From Collinsella intestinalis DSM 13280 (GTDB taxonomy: Bacteria > Actinomycetota > Coriobacteriia > Coriobacteriales > Coriobacteriaceae), in the NCBI RefSeq assembly GCF_000156175.1, contig NZ_GG692710.1:792678-856677 (forward strand): DNA of 64,000 bases. Direction: 5' to 3'. Position 1 is the first letter of the stretch. Each line of letters opens with the position of its first letter. Shown here piece by piece: positions 1 to 8,289 of the stretch. The notes under the pieces are model-generated. The model made no database searches. It saw only the letters and a program-made list of their open reading frames with translations, and was not told where the DNA came from. Position numbers and translations under genes: made by a program.

Positions 1-58
1 GCACCGGGCACCTAAGACCCGCACGTGCGCTACGCCAACCGACCGTTCATCACGCGAC

Positions 59-151
59 CTACCTCGAACGGCGCCAATAGGATACGAGCAGCGCGATAAG
101 GGCGATGGGAAGGACCACAAGCAAAGTGAACAGCACGGTGTGCACGATCAT
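59..151 (-). CDS. Possible small single-span membrane protein (30 aa)
   Basis: This short reading frame starts 5 nt after the argR stop codon and ends in TAG. It encodes a 30-residue peptide with one uninterrupted hydrophobic stretch (about residues 5-24, rich in Leu, Val, Ala and Ile), followed by a basic tail ending Trp-Arg-Arg-Ser-Arg. That is the layout of a one-pass small membrane protein with its positive end in the cytoplasm. The tight spacing suggests translational coupling to argR. No strong ribosome-binding site is visible apart from a GTGAG at the argR stop, and I recognise no family. It could be chance, since hydrophobic codons are common in this GC-rich sequence. Confidence 0.35.
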   Translation of the reverse strand: MIVHTVLFTLLVVLPIALIALLVSYWRRSR

Positions 152-156
152 GGGGC

Positions 157-594
157 TCACTTGCGCACACTCCTCAACTTGCCGATCATGAGCTCGAACT
201 GCTCGCCGTCGGAGGCAGTCCGCGTAATGACAAGGATGGTGTCGTTGCCGGCAAGCGAACCGAGGACATCGGGCAGCTCGGCCGCATCGATGGCCGCGGC
301 GATGCCGAGAGCCGTACCGGGCTGAGCCTTGATGATCACGAGATTCTCAGTGCGCTGCACGCCGATCACCAGCTCGGAGACCATGCGCTGCAGATGCAGG
401 TCCTCCGCCAAGACGTACATGCCCTCAGGAAGCTTGTGCAGGCCCATGTCGGCAATATCGCGCGACACGGTCGCCTGGGTGCAGTCGAAACCGCACGCCT
501 TGAGCTCATCGACGAGCATCCGTTGCGTGCGAACATCCGCAGTGCGCACGATCTCGCGGATAGCGTCTTGACGACCGTTGCGTTTCTTAGCCAT
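157..594 (-). CDS. argR: Arginine repressor ArgR
   Basis: Hexameric arginine-responsive repressor of arginine biosynthesis genes. At 145 aa it has the usual family length. The N-terminal winged helix contains the recognition-helix sequence TQATVSRDI at residues 39-47. The C-terminal oligomerisation and arginine-binding domain contains QPGTALGIAAAID (91-103) and GNDTILVI (116-123). The chosen start is the ATG at 594, which has a weak GGTGA ribosome-binding site. An in-frame ATG 18 nt upstream has none. No arginine biosynthesis genes are visible in the window. A weak promoter and a half-conserved ARG-box-like sequence lie upstream (694-740) and could serve autoregulation. Confidence 0.93.
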   Translation of the reverse strand: MAKKRNGRQDAIREIVRTADVRTQRMLVDELKACGFDCTQATVSRDIADMGLHKLPEGMYVLAEDLHLQRMVSELVIGVQRTENLVIIKAQPGTALGIAAAIDAAELPDVLGSLAGNDTILVITRTASDGEQFELMIGKLRSVRK

Positions 595-693
595 GGAAAT
601 CACCGTCCCCATTGCGGGCGCGCCGCTTGCAGCGGAACACGCCCGTAACTCAGGCCCTCTCGAACCTCTTCTTACTTATGCTTGAACCATTCT

Positions 694-740
694 TGCATAG
701 AATGCTCAATTGATAAGCACAAGGTGAATAATGTTGCAAA
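694..740 (-). promoter_or_regulatory. Candidate argR promoter and ARG-box-like operator
   Basis: On the minus strand TTGTGC (717-722) and TATGCA (694-699) are separated by 17 nt, a weak sigma-A-like promoter. Just upstream, plus-strand positions 723-740 contain TGAATAATGTTGCA. Its left half matches the ARG-box half site exactly and its right half matches about 3 of 5 positions. A GCAT-N3-ATGC dyad (695-705) overlaps the -10. The position fits ArgR autorepression, but both calls are tentative. Confidence 0.3.
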
Positions 741-758
741 ATTTACGATTCCAAGGGC

Positions 759-1613
759 CTACGGGCACGATGTCAGAGCACCCTCGTCATAGGCGACGTC
801 CATGAAACACAGGCCGCGTGCAGGCGCCGTCGGGCCCGCGGCCCGGCGGTCGCAGGCGGCCAGGGCGTCGGAAAGCCAGCGCTCGTCCCTTCGACCCGCC
901 CCGACCTCGACCAGGCTGCCCACGATCGTCCGCACCATCGAATGCAGAAAGGCATTGCCGGTGATAGTAAAGGCGATGTGCTCCTCCCCCAATGCCGATG
1001 CCCGCTCAAACGAGACGGCGATGACATTGCGGCACGTGGGCTTGTCGATAGCGGAGGATGTCTTGCAGAAGCTCTTGAAATCATGCTCTCCCACCAGGCA
1101 CGCCGCGGCACGCTCCATGGCATCCATATCGAGCGGCAGTCGATGCCACCACGTGACGGATCGCGTGAGCAGCGGACGCGCATCCCCCGTGACGATGCGA
1201 TACGTGTAGGTACGCGAGCGAGCGTCAAAACGGGCGGAGAACCCCGGGCGCGCATGATATACGGCGTTCAAGGCGATATCGGAGGGCAGCAAGGCCGCCA
1301 TGGCGCGCATCCAACGGGCATGCGTGATGGCAAGCTCATCGGCATGCGCGGGAATGCTCACATACTGCGATACGGCGTGAACACCGGCATCCGTACGACC
1401 GGCGCACGTCAAATCGACAGGTCGGCGCAAGATCGTCTCGAGCGCCCTTCGAACCTCGCCCGCCACGGTCCTCAGGCCCTCGGGCTGCTCGGCAAATCCG
1501 CTGAAGGCGGCACCGTCATAACCCAGGCGGAATACGAGCGTCCCATCGAGCTCATCGACAGCTGGATAGGCCCCGGACACGGACAAGGCGTCAACGGTGG
1601 CGGTCTTGGTCAT
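759..1613 (-). CDS. truA: tRNA pseudouridine(38-40) synthase TruA
   Basis: Converts U38, U39 and U40 in the anticodon arm of many tRNAs to pseudouridine. The hallmark GRTDAGVHA is at residues 72-80, with catalytic Asp75. The 284-aa length is normal, but about 25 residues precede the usual family N-terminus (GTLVFRLGYDG). The ATG at 1613 is preferred because AAAGGGGA lies 6 nt upstream. An alternative ATG at 1637 overlaps the ecfAA'T stop as ATGA, so the two genes are probably translationally coupled. truA downstream of ecfA-ecfA'-ecfT and rplQ is the classical Gram-positive arrangement. Confidence 0.95.
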   Translation of the reverse strand: MTKTATVDALSVSGAYPAVDELDGTLVFRLGYDGAAFSGFAEQPEGLRTVAGEVRRALETILRRPVDLTCAGRTDAGVHAVSQYVSIPAHADELAITHARWMRAMAALLPSDIALNAVYHARPGFSARFDARSRTYTYRIVTGDARPLLTRSVTWWHRLPLDMDAMERAAACLVGEHDFKSFCKTSSAIDKPTCRNVIAVSFERASALGEEHIAFTITGNAFLHSMVRTIVGSLVEVGAGRRDERWLSDALAACDRRAAGPTAPARGLCFMDVAYDEGALTSCP

Positions 1614-1633
1614 GGAATCCCCTTTCATCGGGC

Positions 1634-3886
1634 TCATCCTATCAAAGAAACGGCGATCACTGCCGCCATGGACGTCAGAGAGACCACAAGCAACGCTCGG
1701 TCACGGCGGCCGAGCGGTCGCGGTACGGGCAGCCGCCCTTCGGAAGACGCATCGTAGCAACGGGCCGACATGGCCTCGGCGAGACGGTCGGCACGACGGA
1801 ACAGGCCCACCACGAGCGGTGTGAGCACCGACCCCCATATGCGAATGCGCTCGACAAGACCGCCCTCATCGAAGCGGGCCCCGCGGGCGCGCTGCGCCAG
1901 ACGGATACGGCCGAGCTCTTCGCTCACCAAGGGTATAAATCGCAAAGCCAGCGACAGCACCGTTCCGAGGGCGGCCACGGGCATGCCGAAATGCGCAAGG
2001 GGACGAAGCAGGCGCACGACCGCATCGCTGATCTGTGTGGCGGTGGTTGAAGACGAAACCGCGAGGGAAAATCCCACAAGAATCAAAATGCGCACTACGG
2101 CGGTGACGCCCCTCATCCCGCCGGCAGGATCGAGACGTGCGGGACCCGCAAGCGGCACCGCTCCATGTCCGTCGCATGAGACGAGATTGGCCACAAGCGT
2201 AAACATCAAGATGATGGCGACGGGCCGCATGCCGCGCAAAACATCGCGAGCGCCCATGCGCGCACTGAACACCGTGACCGCAAGCGCGGCGAACCAGAAG
2301 CACCACTCCCACGCATCGGCAGCGGTAAAGACGCCCAGCGTGGCGACAAGGAGCACCGCGATCTTAACGCGCGCATCGACATGGGCGAGCAGGGTACCCG
2401 CCACATAACCGCCAAATGGCCCCATAGGAGCCTGAGAACGCGCAGAAGGCCTCTTGAGGGCCGATGGCTCGTCGGCATGGGCAGCACGGGCCTGAGTGCC
2501 CTCAAGATGATCTGGGCGAAGCACACCGCCCTCCAGCACGAGCACACGGTCGGCAAGACGCTCCCACTCCGGCAGATCGTGCGTGACAACGAGCACCGCG
2601 CGTCCCTCATTGACGAGTTCACAGGCGAGTCGATGGATGAATGAACGGCCCTCCGCGTCAAGAGCAGCGCTCGGCTCATCGAAGATGTAAGCCGGCGCAT
2701 CCAAAGCAATGACCGAGGCGATTGCCACGCGGCGCGCCTGGCCACCCGAAAGCTCAAACGGAGAGCGTTCAAGAACTTCCACAGGAAGCCCGACCGCCCC
2801 GATGGACCGCTCCACAAGCACGCGGACCTCTCCCTCGTCAAAGCCGGCGTTGCGCGGGGCAAAGGCCACCTCATCGAAGACGGTATCGTGAAAGAACTGC
2901 GCCTCCGGCTGCTGAAACGCCACTCCCACCATCCCCGGCGTCGCGGCATGCCCGCATACACGCACAGTGCCTGCATCGGGCTCGAGCAGACCGGCAGCGA
3001 GGGAGGAGAGCGTAGATTTTCCAGCGCCGGACGCGCCGGCGAGTATCACAAGCTCACCGGCGTGCAGATCAAGGTCCACGCCGTCGAGAACCGTTCGACC
3101 GCCGCGAGAGGATACAACGCCATCGAGCGACACTACGGTCTCTCTTGCAGCTCCGCCAGTGACTCGTCGTCCAACGTCGACTCGTAAGCCAGCTTCGATG
3201 CGGGTCTCGGCGCCAGAATGAGCCTCACCACAGGCCGAACCGCGAGCAACGGATCCGTCACACACGATGACCCTATCAGCCAGCGCTATCTCGTCGTCAT
3301 CATGGGTTATGAGGACGAGGCCCAACCCGCGTTCATGGGAGAGCGCGGTGAACAGGCCGCGCATAAGCTCACGGGAGCGAGGGTCAAGTTGGGAGGTAGG
3401 CTCGTCGAGCACCAGATAGCGCGGGCGCATTGCCAGCACACCGGCGAGTGCAAGACGTTGCTGCTCACCACCGGAGAGTTCTGTTGTTACCCGCTGGTCA
3501 AATCCGTGAAGCAATGACAATTCCAGGGCCTCGTCGACGCGACGGGCAACCTCGTCTTCATCGATGCCGAGGTTCCGAGGTCCAAACGCAACCTCATCGA
3601 AAACGAGCGACGAGACGATTTGATCGAGCGGATCCTGTCGGACGTAGCCAACCAGCTCGCGCACGCGCAAGCGTTCCAGCTCACTGGCGGAAGGGTCGTG
3701 ACCGTCAACAACCACGGCACCTCCGTCAACGAGCTGAGCTGCACATATGGCGCGCCCAAGCGTGGACTTGCCACATCCGTTCTCCCCCACCAGGGCAACA
3801 ATCTCTCCAGGAGCGATGTTGAAGGACATTCCGTTAATCACGGCGGTGCCGTCGTAGGCAATAGACACCCCATGCAGGTCGATCAT
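1634..3886 (-). CDS. Single-chain ECF transporter energising module (EcfA-EcfA'-EcfT fusion)
   Basis: A 750-aa fusion of the three energy-coupling-factor subunits that power uptake of vitamins and metals through separate substrate-binding S proteins. ATPase 1 has Walker A GENGCGKST (34-42), signature LSGGEQ (137-142) and Walker B LVLDEP (158-163). ATPase 2 has GASGAGKST (284-292), LSGGQ (379-383) and DEP at 403-405. From about residue 490 comes a membrane EcfT domain with the two coupling Ala-Arg motifs (QRARGARFD and AMSARCYD). These parts are usually three genes, so the fusion fixes the heterodimer. The start at 3886 follows GAGGGGAG; upstream in-frame codons run through the rplQ terminator. 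No dedicated promoter is obvious in the 36 nt before it, so terminator read-through may feed it. Confidence 0.92.
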   Translation of the reverse strand: MIDLHGVSIAYDGTAVINGMSFNIAPGEIVALVGENGCGKSTLGRAICAAQLVDGGAVVVDGHDPSASELERLRVRELVGYVRQDPLDQIVSSLVFDEVAFGPRNLGIDEDEVARRVDEALELSLLHGFDQRVTTELSGGEQQRLALAGVLAMRPRYLVLDEPTSQLDPRSRELMRGLFTALSHERGLGLVLITHDDDEIALADRVIVCDGSVARGSACGEAHSGAETRIEAGLRVDVGRRVTGGAARETVVSLDGVVSSRGGRTVLDGVDLDLHAGELVILAGASGAGKSTLSSLAAGLLEPDAGTVRVCGHAATPGMVGVAFQQPEAQFFHDTVFDEVAFAPRNAGFDEGEVRVLVERSIGAVGLPVEVLERSPFELSGGQARRVAIASVIALDAPAYIFDEPSAALDAEGRSFIHRLACELVNEGRAVLVVTHDLPEWERLADRVLVLEGGVLRPDHLEGTQARAAHADEPSALKRPSARSQAPMGPFGGYVAGTLLAHVDARVKIAVLLVATLGVFTAADAWEWCFWFAALAVTVFSARMGARDVLRGMRPVAIILMFTLVANLVSCDGHGAVPLAGPARLDPAGGMRGVTAVVRILILVGFSLAVSSSTTATQISDAVVRLLRPLAHFGMPVAALGTVLSLALRFIPLVSEELGRIRLAQRARGARFDEGGLVERIRIWGSVLTPLVVGLFRRADRLAEAMSARCYDASSEGRLPVPRPLGRRDRALLVVSLTSMAAVIAVSLIG

Positions 3887-3922
3887 GTCACTCCCCTCAA
3901 ATCTAAACCAATGCAGGATACG

Positions 3923-3950
3923 AAAAAGGGCGGTTCCGAAGAACCGCCCT
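3923..3950 (-). terminator. Rho-independent terminator after rplQ
   Basis: Minus-strand hairpin with a perfect 10-bp stem (AGGGCGGTTC with GAACCGCCCT), a UUCG tetraloop and a T run. It ends the rplE-to-rplQ transcription unit and sits 36 nt before the ecfAA'T start. Confidence 0.93.
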
Positions 3951-3977
3951 CGTATGCAGCTAGCAAAGTAGCATGAG

Positions 3978-4472
3978 CTACTCAGCGGACTCCTCAGCCG
4001 GAGCCTCGGCAGCCTCGGTCTCGACGACCTCGGCAGCCTCCTCAGCCTCAACGACCTTGGGAGCAGCGGCCTTCTTGGCCGGTGCAGCCTTCTTGGCCTT
4101 GGGGGTGCAGGGCTCGGAGACGATCTCGATGATGACCATCTCGGCGCAGTCGCCCTTGCGCGGGCCGAGCTTCATGATGCGGGTGTAACCGCCGTTGCGG
4201 TCGGCCCACATGCCCTGAGCGGCCTTGTCGAAGATCTCGGCGACGAGGTTCTTGTCGCCGAGCTTGGCGATGGCGAGACGACGAGAGTGCAGGTCGCCCT
4301 TCTTGGCCCAGGTGATGATGGGCTCGGCGTAGCTGCGCAGCGCCTTGGCGCGGGTCTCGGTGGTCTTGATGCGATCGTTCTCGAAGAGCGCCTTGGTAAG
4401 GCTCTTCTTCATGGCCTTGGTGTGGCTGGCATCGGTGCCGAGCTTCAGGCCCTTCTTCTTGTTGTGACGCAT
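3978..4472 (-). CDS. rplQ: 50S ribosomal protein L17
   Basis: Large-subunit protein near the peptide exit tunnel. The conserved start MRHNKKKGLKLGTDASHTKAM is followed by a normal L17 core to about residue 118. The 164-aa product then carries an extra low-complexity tail of about 45 residues, first Ala/Lys-rich and then Ala/Glu-rich, with no motif I recognise. Acidic or alanine-rich L17 tails occur in other actinobacteria. It is the last gene of the rplE-rplQ unit, 26 nt after rpoA. Confidence 0.97.
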   Translation of the reverse strand: MRHNKKKGLKLGTDASHTKAMKKSLTKALFENDRIKTTETRAKALRSYAEPIITWAKKGDLHSRRLAIAKLGDKNLVAEIFDKAAQGMWADRNGGYTRIMKLGPRKGDCAEMVIIEIVSEPCTPKAKKAAPAKKAAAPKVVEAEEAAEVVETEAAEAPAEESAE

Positions 4473-4498
4473 GGTCTGGTTCTCCTCTAATACCTGGG

Positions 4499-5440
4499 TT
4501 AAGCCTTGAGGCTGAGACCCATGGACTCAAGTTTGTCCTTGACTTCCTCAATCGACTTCACGCCGAAGTTGCGGATGTTCAGCAGGTCGTTCTCGGAGAA
4601 CTCGACCAGCTGACGCACGGAGTGAATGCCAGCGCGCTTGAGGCAGTTGTAGGAGCGGACGGAAAGGTCCAGATCCTCGATCTGCTTATCAAGCTCGGCA
4701 TTGTCGCTCGTAACCTCGGGGGCGAAGATGGAGACTTCCTCCTCCGCCTCGGGCTCGTCGGCCAGGGTCATGAACGCAGCCATGTGCTGGTTGATGATGT
4801 TGGCAGCGGAGACGACGGCGTCACGCGGGGAAATCGCGCCATTGGTCTCGATCTCGAGGACCAGACGATCGTAGTCGGTGTGCTGACCAACGCGGCAGGC
4901 CTCGACGAGCTTGGCGCAGCGCTTGACCGGCGAGAAGAGCGAGTCGACATGGATGATGCCGATCGGGTCGTTGTCACGCTTGTTCTGCTCATAGGACACG
5001 TAACCGCGACCATACCCGATGCGCATGCTCATGGTCAGGTGACCGCCCTCGGTGAGGGTAGCGATGTGCTGATCGGGGTTGACGAGCTCGAACTCGGACG
5101 GGATGAAGAAGTCAGCGCCGGTAACCTCGCAAGGACCGTCGACCGAGATGGTCGCAGTGCCCTCGTCCGTGGTACCGAGCGTGCGGAACACGAGACCCTT
5201 CACGTTCAGGACGATGTCGGTGACATCCTCGACCATGTTGGGAATCGTGGTGAACTCGTGCTGGGCGCCATCGATCTGGATGGCCTCGACGGCTGCACCC
5301 TCGAGCGAGGACAGCAGCACACGGCGCAGGGAGTTACCCAGCGTGTCGCCGTATCCACGCTCCAGAGGCTCGACGGAGACGCGAGCAGCGGTGTCGCTGA
5401 TCTCCTCGACGTGAACCTGGGGCCTGATGAATTCTGACAT
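4499..5440 (-). CDS. rpoA: DNA-directed RNA polymerase subunit alpha
   Basis: Alpha subunit (313 aa), which dimerises to nucleate RNA polymerase assembly and contacts UP elements and activators. The N-terminal dimerisation and assembly domain spans about residues 1-230. An acidic linker follows (EPEAEEEVSIFAPE). The C-terminal domain begins near 250 and contains VRSYNCLKRAGI, including the DNA-contacting Arg, and NFGVKSIEEVKDKL. It lies between rpsD and rplQ, its normal place. Confidence 0.98.
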   Translation of the reverse strand: MSEFIRPQVHVEEISDTAARVSVEPLERGYGDTLGNSLRRVLLSSLEGAAVEAIQIDGAQHEFTTIPNMVEDVTDIVLNVKGLVFRTLGTTDEGTATISVDGPCEVTGADFFIPSEFELVNPDQHIATLTEGGHLTMSMRIGYGRGYVSYEQNKRDNDPIGIIHVDSLFSPVKRCAKLVEACRVGQHTDYDRLVLEIETNGAISPRDAVVSAANIINQHMAAFMTLADEPEAEEEVSIFAPEVTSDNAELDKQIEDLDLSVRSYNCLKRAGIHSVRQLVEFSENDLLNIRNFGVKSIEEVKDKLESMGLSLKA

Positions 5441-5469
5441 GTAATACCTCCAGCGTAGCGCGCGAACGA

Positions 5470-6066
5470 TTACTTCGAGTAAAGCTCGACGATGAGCTGC
5501 TCGTTGATATCGCCGCTGATCTGGTCACGAGAGGGCAGCGAGATGACGTTGCCGGAAAGCTTCTCGATGTCGACCTCGAGCCAGCCGGGAACCTCAAAGC
5601 GCTCGGAGGAGATGAGGGCCTCCTTGATGGGGAGCAGGTCGCGGAACTTCTCGCCAACGGCGATGACGTCGCCGGCCTTCACGCGGTAGGACGGGATGTC
5701 GACGCGCTTGCCGTTCACGGTGAAGTGGCCGTGACGGACGGTCTGACGAGCCTCCTTGCGGGTGCGAGCGAAGCCGAGACGGAACACAACGTTGTCGAGA
5801 CGGGTCTCGAGGATGGTCATGAGGTTCTCACCGGTGACGCCGTCCATGCGGAGAGCGTGCTCGTAGTAGTGGTGGAACTGCTTCTCAAGAACACCGTAGA
5901 TGAACTTGACCTTCTGCTTCTCGCGCAGCTGCATGCCGTACTCAGATTCCTTGCGACGGCGCTTGGGCTGGCGGATAGATTCCTTCTTGCTGCTGTAACC
6001 CAGCTCAACGGGATCGATCCCGAGCTGGCGGCAGCGCTTGAGAACCGGAGTCCTGTCGATTGCCAT
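5470..6066 (-). CDS. rpsD: 30S ribosomal protein S4
   Basis: Primary 16S rRNA-binding protein and a nucleator of small-subunit assembly (198 aa). The N-terminus MAIDRTPVLKRCRQLGI has a single Cys rather than the four-Cys zinc cluster, so this is the zinc-independent form. The S4 RNA-binding domain (RLDNVVFRLGFARTRKEARQ onward) is in the middle. It lies between rpsK and rpoA, each within about 30 nt. Confidence 0.98.
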   Translation of the reverse strand: MAIDRTPVLKRCRQLGIDPVELGYSSKKESIRQPKRRRKESEYGMQLREKQKVKFIYGVLEKQFHHYYEHALRMDGVTGENLMTILETRLDNVVFRLGFARTRKEARQTVRHGHFTVNGKRVDIPSYRVKAGDVIAVGEKFRDLLPIKEALISSERFEVPGWLEVDIEKLSGNVISLPSRDQISGDINEQLIVELYSK

Positions 6067-6085
6067 AGTAAATCGATCCTTTCAG

Positions 6086-6493
6086 TTACACGCGGCGACG
6101 CTTCTTGGGGCGGCAGCCGTTGTGCGGGATGGGGGTCTTATCCTGGATGCTGGCGACCTCGAGGCCGGCGGCCTGGAGGGAGCGGATCGCGGTCTCGCGG
6201 CCCGAGCCGGGGCCCTTAACGAAGACGGCGACCTTGTGCATGCCGTGCTCCATAGCGGCCTTGGCGCAAGCCTCGGCGGCCATCTGAGCGGCAAACGGGG
6301 TCGACTTACGGGAGCCCTTGAAGCCCACCGTGCCGGCCGACTGCCAGGCGATGACGTTACCCGCGGGATCGGTGATGGAAACGATGGTGTTGTTGAACGT
6401 AGAACGGATGTGAGCCTGGCCCACGGAAATGTTCTTACGGTCGGCGCGCTTGATACGGGTGGCGGCGCCGCGCTTGTTCTTTGCAGTAGCCAT
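6086..6493 (-). CDS. rpsK: 30S ribosomal protein S11
   Basis: Platform protein of the small subunit that binds 16S rRNA near the mRNA exit (135 aa). Conserved [16 protein letters not shown] and [17 protein letters not shown] are present. The basic first 20 residues ([19 protein letters not shown]) are typical. Its ATG follows the rpsM stop by 16 nt. Confidence 0.98.
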   Translation of the reverse strand: MATAKNKRGAATRIKRADRKNISVGQAHIRSTFNNTIVSITDPAGNVIAWQSAGTVGFKGSRKSTPFAAQMAAEACAKAAMEHGMHKVAVFVKGPGSGRETAIRSLQAAGLEVASIQDKTPIPHNGCRPKKRRRV

Positions 6494-6509
6494 TATGCGT
6501 CAGTCTCCC

Positions 6510-6884
6510 TTATTTCTTCTTCTTGGCACCGATCTGACGCTTCGGACCCTTGCGGGTACGAGCGTTGGTGTGGGTGCGCTGGCCGCGAACAGGGAGGCCC
6601 TTGCGGTGACGGAGGCCACGGTTGCAGCCGATGTCCATGAGGCGCTTGACGTTCTGGGAGCGCTCACGACGGAGGTCACCCTCGACCATCAGGCCGTTCT
6701 GATCAATGTAATCGCGGATCGCCGAGATCTGCTCCTCGGTGAGGTCCTTGATGCGAGTGCCGTCGACAATGTTGAGATCGGCGCACATCTTCGCTGCGGT
6801 GGTGCGGCCGATGCCGTAGATGTAGGTCAGACCAATCTCCGCACGCTTCTCGTTCGGAAGGTCGACACCGTTAATACGGGCCAC
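6510..6884 (-). CDS. rpsM: 30S ribosomal protein S13
   Basis: Small-subunit head protein that forms bridge B1 and contacts P-site tRNA through its basic tail (124 aa). It starts [20 protein letters not shown] and ends in a basic tail ([17 protein letters not shown]). It is 15 nt downstream of rpmJ in the standard infA-rpmJ-rpsM-rpsK-rpsD order. Confidence 0.98.
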   Translation of the reverse strand: MARINGVDLPNEKRAEIGLTYIYGIGRTTAAKMCADLNIVDGTRIKDLTEEQISAIRDYIDQNGLMVEGDLRRERSQNVKRLMDIGCNRGLRHRKGLPVRGQRTHTNARTRKGPKRQIGAKKKK

Positions 6885-6899
6885 TGTGGATCTCCTCTC

Positions 6900-7013
6900 T
6901 TAGCCCTGGCGCTGCTTGTGGCGCGGGTTCTCGCAGATCACGAGGACCTTGCCATGGCGGCGGATGATTTTGCACTTATCGCACATCTTCTTGACGGAAG
7001 GGCGTACCTTCAT
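6900..7013 (-). CDS. rpmJ: 50S ribosomal protein L36 (zinc form)
   Basis: A 37-aa protein beginning [14 protein letters not shown]. The ligands Cys11, Cys14, Cys27 and His32 make the C3H zinc knuckle, so this is the zinc-dependent L36. The ATG at 7013 follows GAAAGGAAG. The 149 nt between it and infA contain no gene; a weak promoter there (TTGTAA, then TAGATAAC) is possible. Confidence 0.97.
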   Translation of the reverse strand: MKVRPSVKKMCDKCKIIRRHGKVLVICENPRHKQRQG

Positions 7014-7162
7014 CGTTCTTCCTTTCGGTAGTGCTCAAGCTACAAGGTGGAATGTTATCTACTCGCCCAGCCGCAGGCGTTTACAACGAATGGCTGGATG
7101 CACGGCGCGGGTATCGGGGGCAGAGCACTCCCCTTCCTCCTGTGCCGGCACAAAGACTGTCG

Positions 7163-7390
7163 CTACTTATAGCGATAGGTGATGCGACCGCGGGTGAGGT
7201 CGTACGGAGACAGCTGCACCGTGACCTTGTCGCCCGGGAGAATGCGGATGTAGTTCATACGAATCTTGCCGGAGATCGAGCAGAGAACGGACACACCGTT
7301 CTCCAGCTCAACGCGAAACATGGCGTTGGGCAGCGGCTCAGTGACCGTACCTTCAAGTTCGATGGCGTCTTCCTTCTTCAAGGCAATCAT
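7163..7390 (-). CDS. infA: Translation initiation factor IF-1
   Basis: Small OB-fold factor that occupies the 30S A site during initiation (75 aa). The core [13 protein letters not shown] and [16 protein letters not shown] matches the family. The start is the ATG at 7390; a longer in-frame extension upstream has no family similarity. The N-terminus is two or three residues longer than in most IF-1 proteins. It lies between map and rpmJ, as in most Gram-positive bacteria. Confidence 0.97.
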   Translation of the reverse strand: MIALKKEDAIELEGTVTEPLPNAMFRVELENGVSVLCSISGKIRMNYIRILPGDKVTVQLSPYDLTRGRITYRYK

Positions 7391-7440
7391 CTTTCTCTTG
7401 AAAACGACAGCAGCATTGCATGTTACTACATGCCAAAGAC

Positions 7441-7463
7441 GCGATCGGGAAATTCCCAATCGC
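7441..7463. repeat. Hairpin in the map-infA gap
   Basis: An 11-nt inverted repeat with one G-U-type mismatch (plus GCGATCGGGAA, then TTCCCAATCGC) lies in the 110-nt gap. A T run follows on the plus strand after 7 nt, but none follows on the coding (minus) strand. It may be an mRNA processing or weak pausing structure rather than a terminator. Confidence 0.4.
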
Positions 7464-7500
7464 TACATAATTTTTTCCTGACCCGTCATGATGGATCAGC

Positions 7501-8289
7501 TTACATGACACCGCCGGACATCGAGCACCATGGACCCTTGGCATCCTGGGTGAGAATAACGGGGCCATCCTCGGTGATGGCAACCGTGTTCTCGTAGTGA
7601 GCCGCGGGCAGGCCATCATTGGTACTGACGAGCCAACCGTCCGCGCCGGTGTGAACGCGGTTGGATCCGAGCGTGATCATCGGCTCAATTGCGATGACCA
7701 TGCCGGCCTCGAGCTTCACACCGCGACCCTTCTTGCCGTAGTTCGGCACATTGGGATCCTCGTGCATGGCGCGGCCGATACCGTGACCAACGTAGTCGCG
7801 CAGCACACCGTAGCCATTGGCCTCAGCGAGAGACTGCACCGCGTGGCCGATATCACCGATATGGTTACCGGGAACGGCCTGCTCGATGGCAGCCTTCAGG
7901 CAGTCGAGCGTGCACTCACACAGACCCTTGACCTCAACAGAGGGGGTGCCGACGTAAAACGTCCAGGCATTATCCCCCACCCAACCATCCACGATGGCGC
8001 CGGTGTCGATGGAAATCACGTCGCCGTCGCGCAGAATGACATCAGGGTTGGGGATGCCGTGCACGACGGCATCGTTCAAGGATGCACAGATGGAGCCGGG
8101 GAAGCCGCCGTAACCCTTGAAGGCCGGGGTTCCACCATGCATGCGGATGATCTGCTCGGCGAGTTGGTCGAGCTCGAAGGTGGACACGCCGGGACGAATC
8201 ATCGCCCCGACGTGACGGAGCGCCATCTTAGACAGCGCTCCGGCCTTCTTCATCTGCTCAATTTCGGTGGCAGACTTGAACTTGATCAT
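7501..8289 (-). CDS. map: Methionine aminopeptidase type I
   Basis: Removes the initiator Met from nascent proteins. At 262 aa it is a typical type I enzyme. All five metal ligands are visible: Asp95, Asp106, His169, Glu202 and Glu233. HGIPNPDVILRDGDVISIDTG is a typical stretch. The ATG overlaps the adk stop as ATGA, so translation is coupled to adk. The secY-adk-map-infA order is standard. Confidence 0.97.
   Translation of the reverse strand: MIKFKSATEIEQMKKAGALSKMALRHVGAMIRPGVSTFELDQLAEQIIRMHGGTPAFKGYGGFPGSICASLNDAVVHGIPNPDVILRDGDVISIDTGAIVDGWVGDNAWTFYVGTPSVEVKGLCECTLDCLKAAIEQAVPGNHIGDIGHAVQSLAEANGYGVLRDYVGHGIGRAMHEDPNVPNYGKKGRGVKLEAGMVIAIEPMITLGSNRVHTGADGWLVSTNDGLPAAHYENTVAITEDGPVILTQDAKGPWCSMSGGVM

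Noticed and set aside
1..58. A tRNA-Leu-like anticodon arm at the left edge (minus strand, CTTAGGT loop with a 5-bp stem)
   Set aside because: The nucleotides 5' of it do not form a D arm or acceptor stem at the right distance, so it is not supported as a tRNA.
3887..4051. Upstream extension of the ECF fusion protein by 55 codons
   Set aside because: It runs through the rplQ terminator and 3' end and resembles no ECF protein; the internal ATG at 3886 has a good ribosome-binding site.
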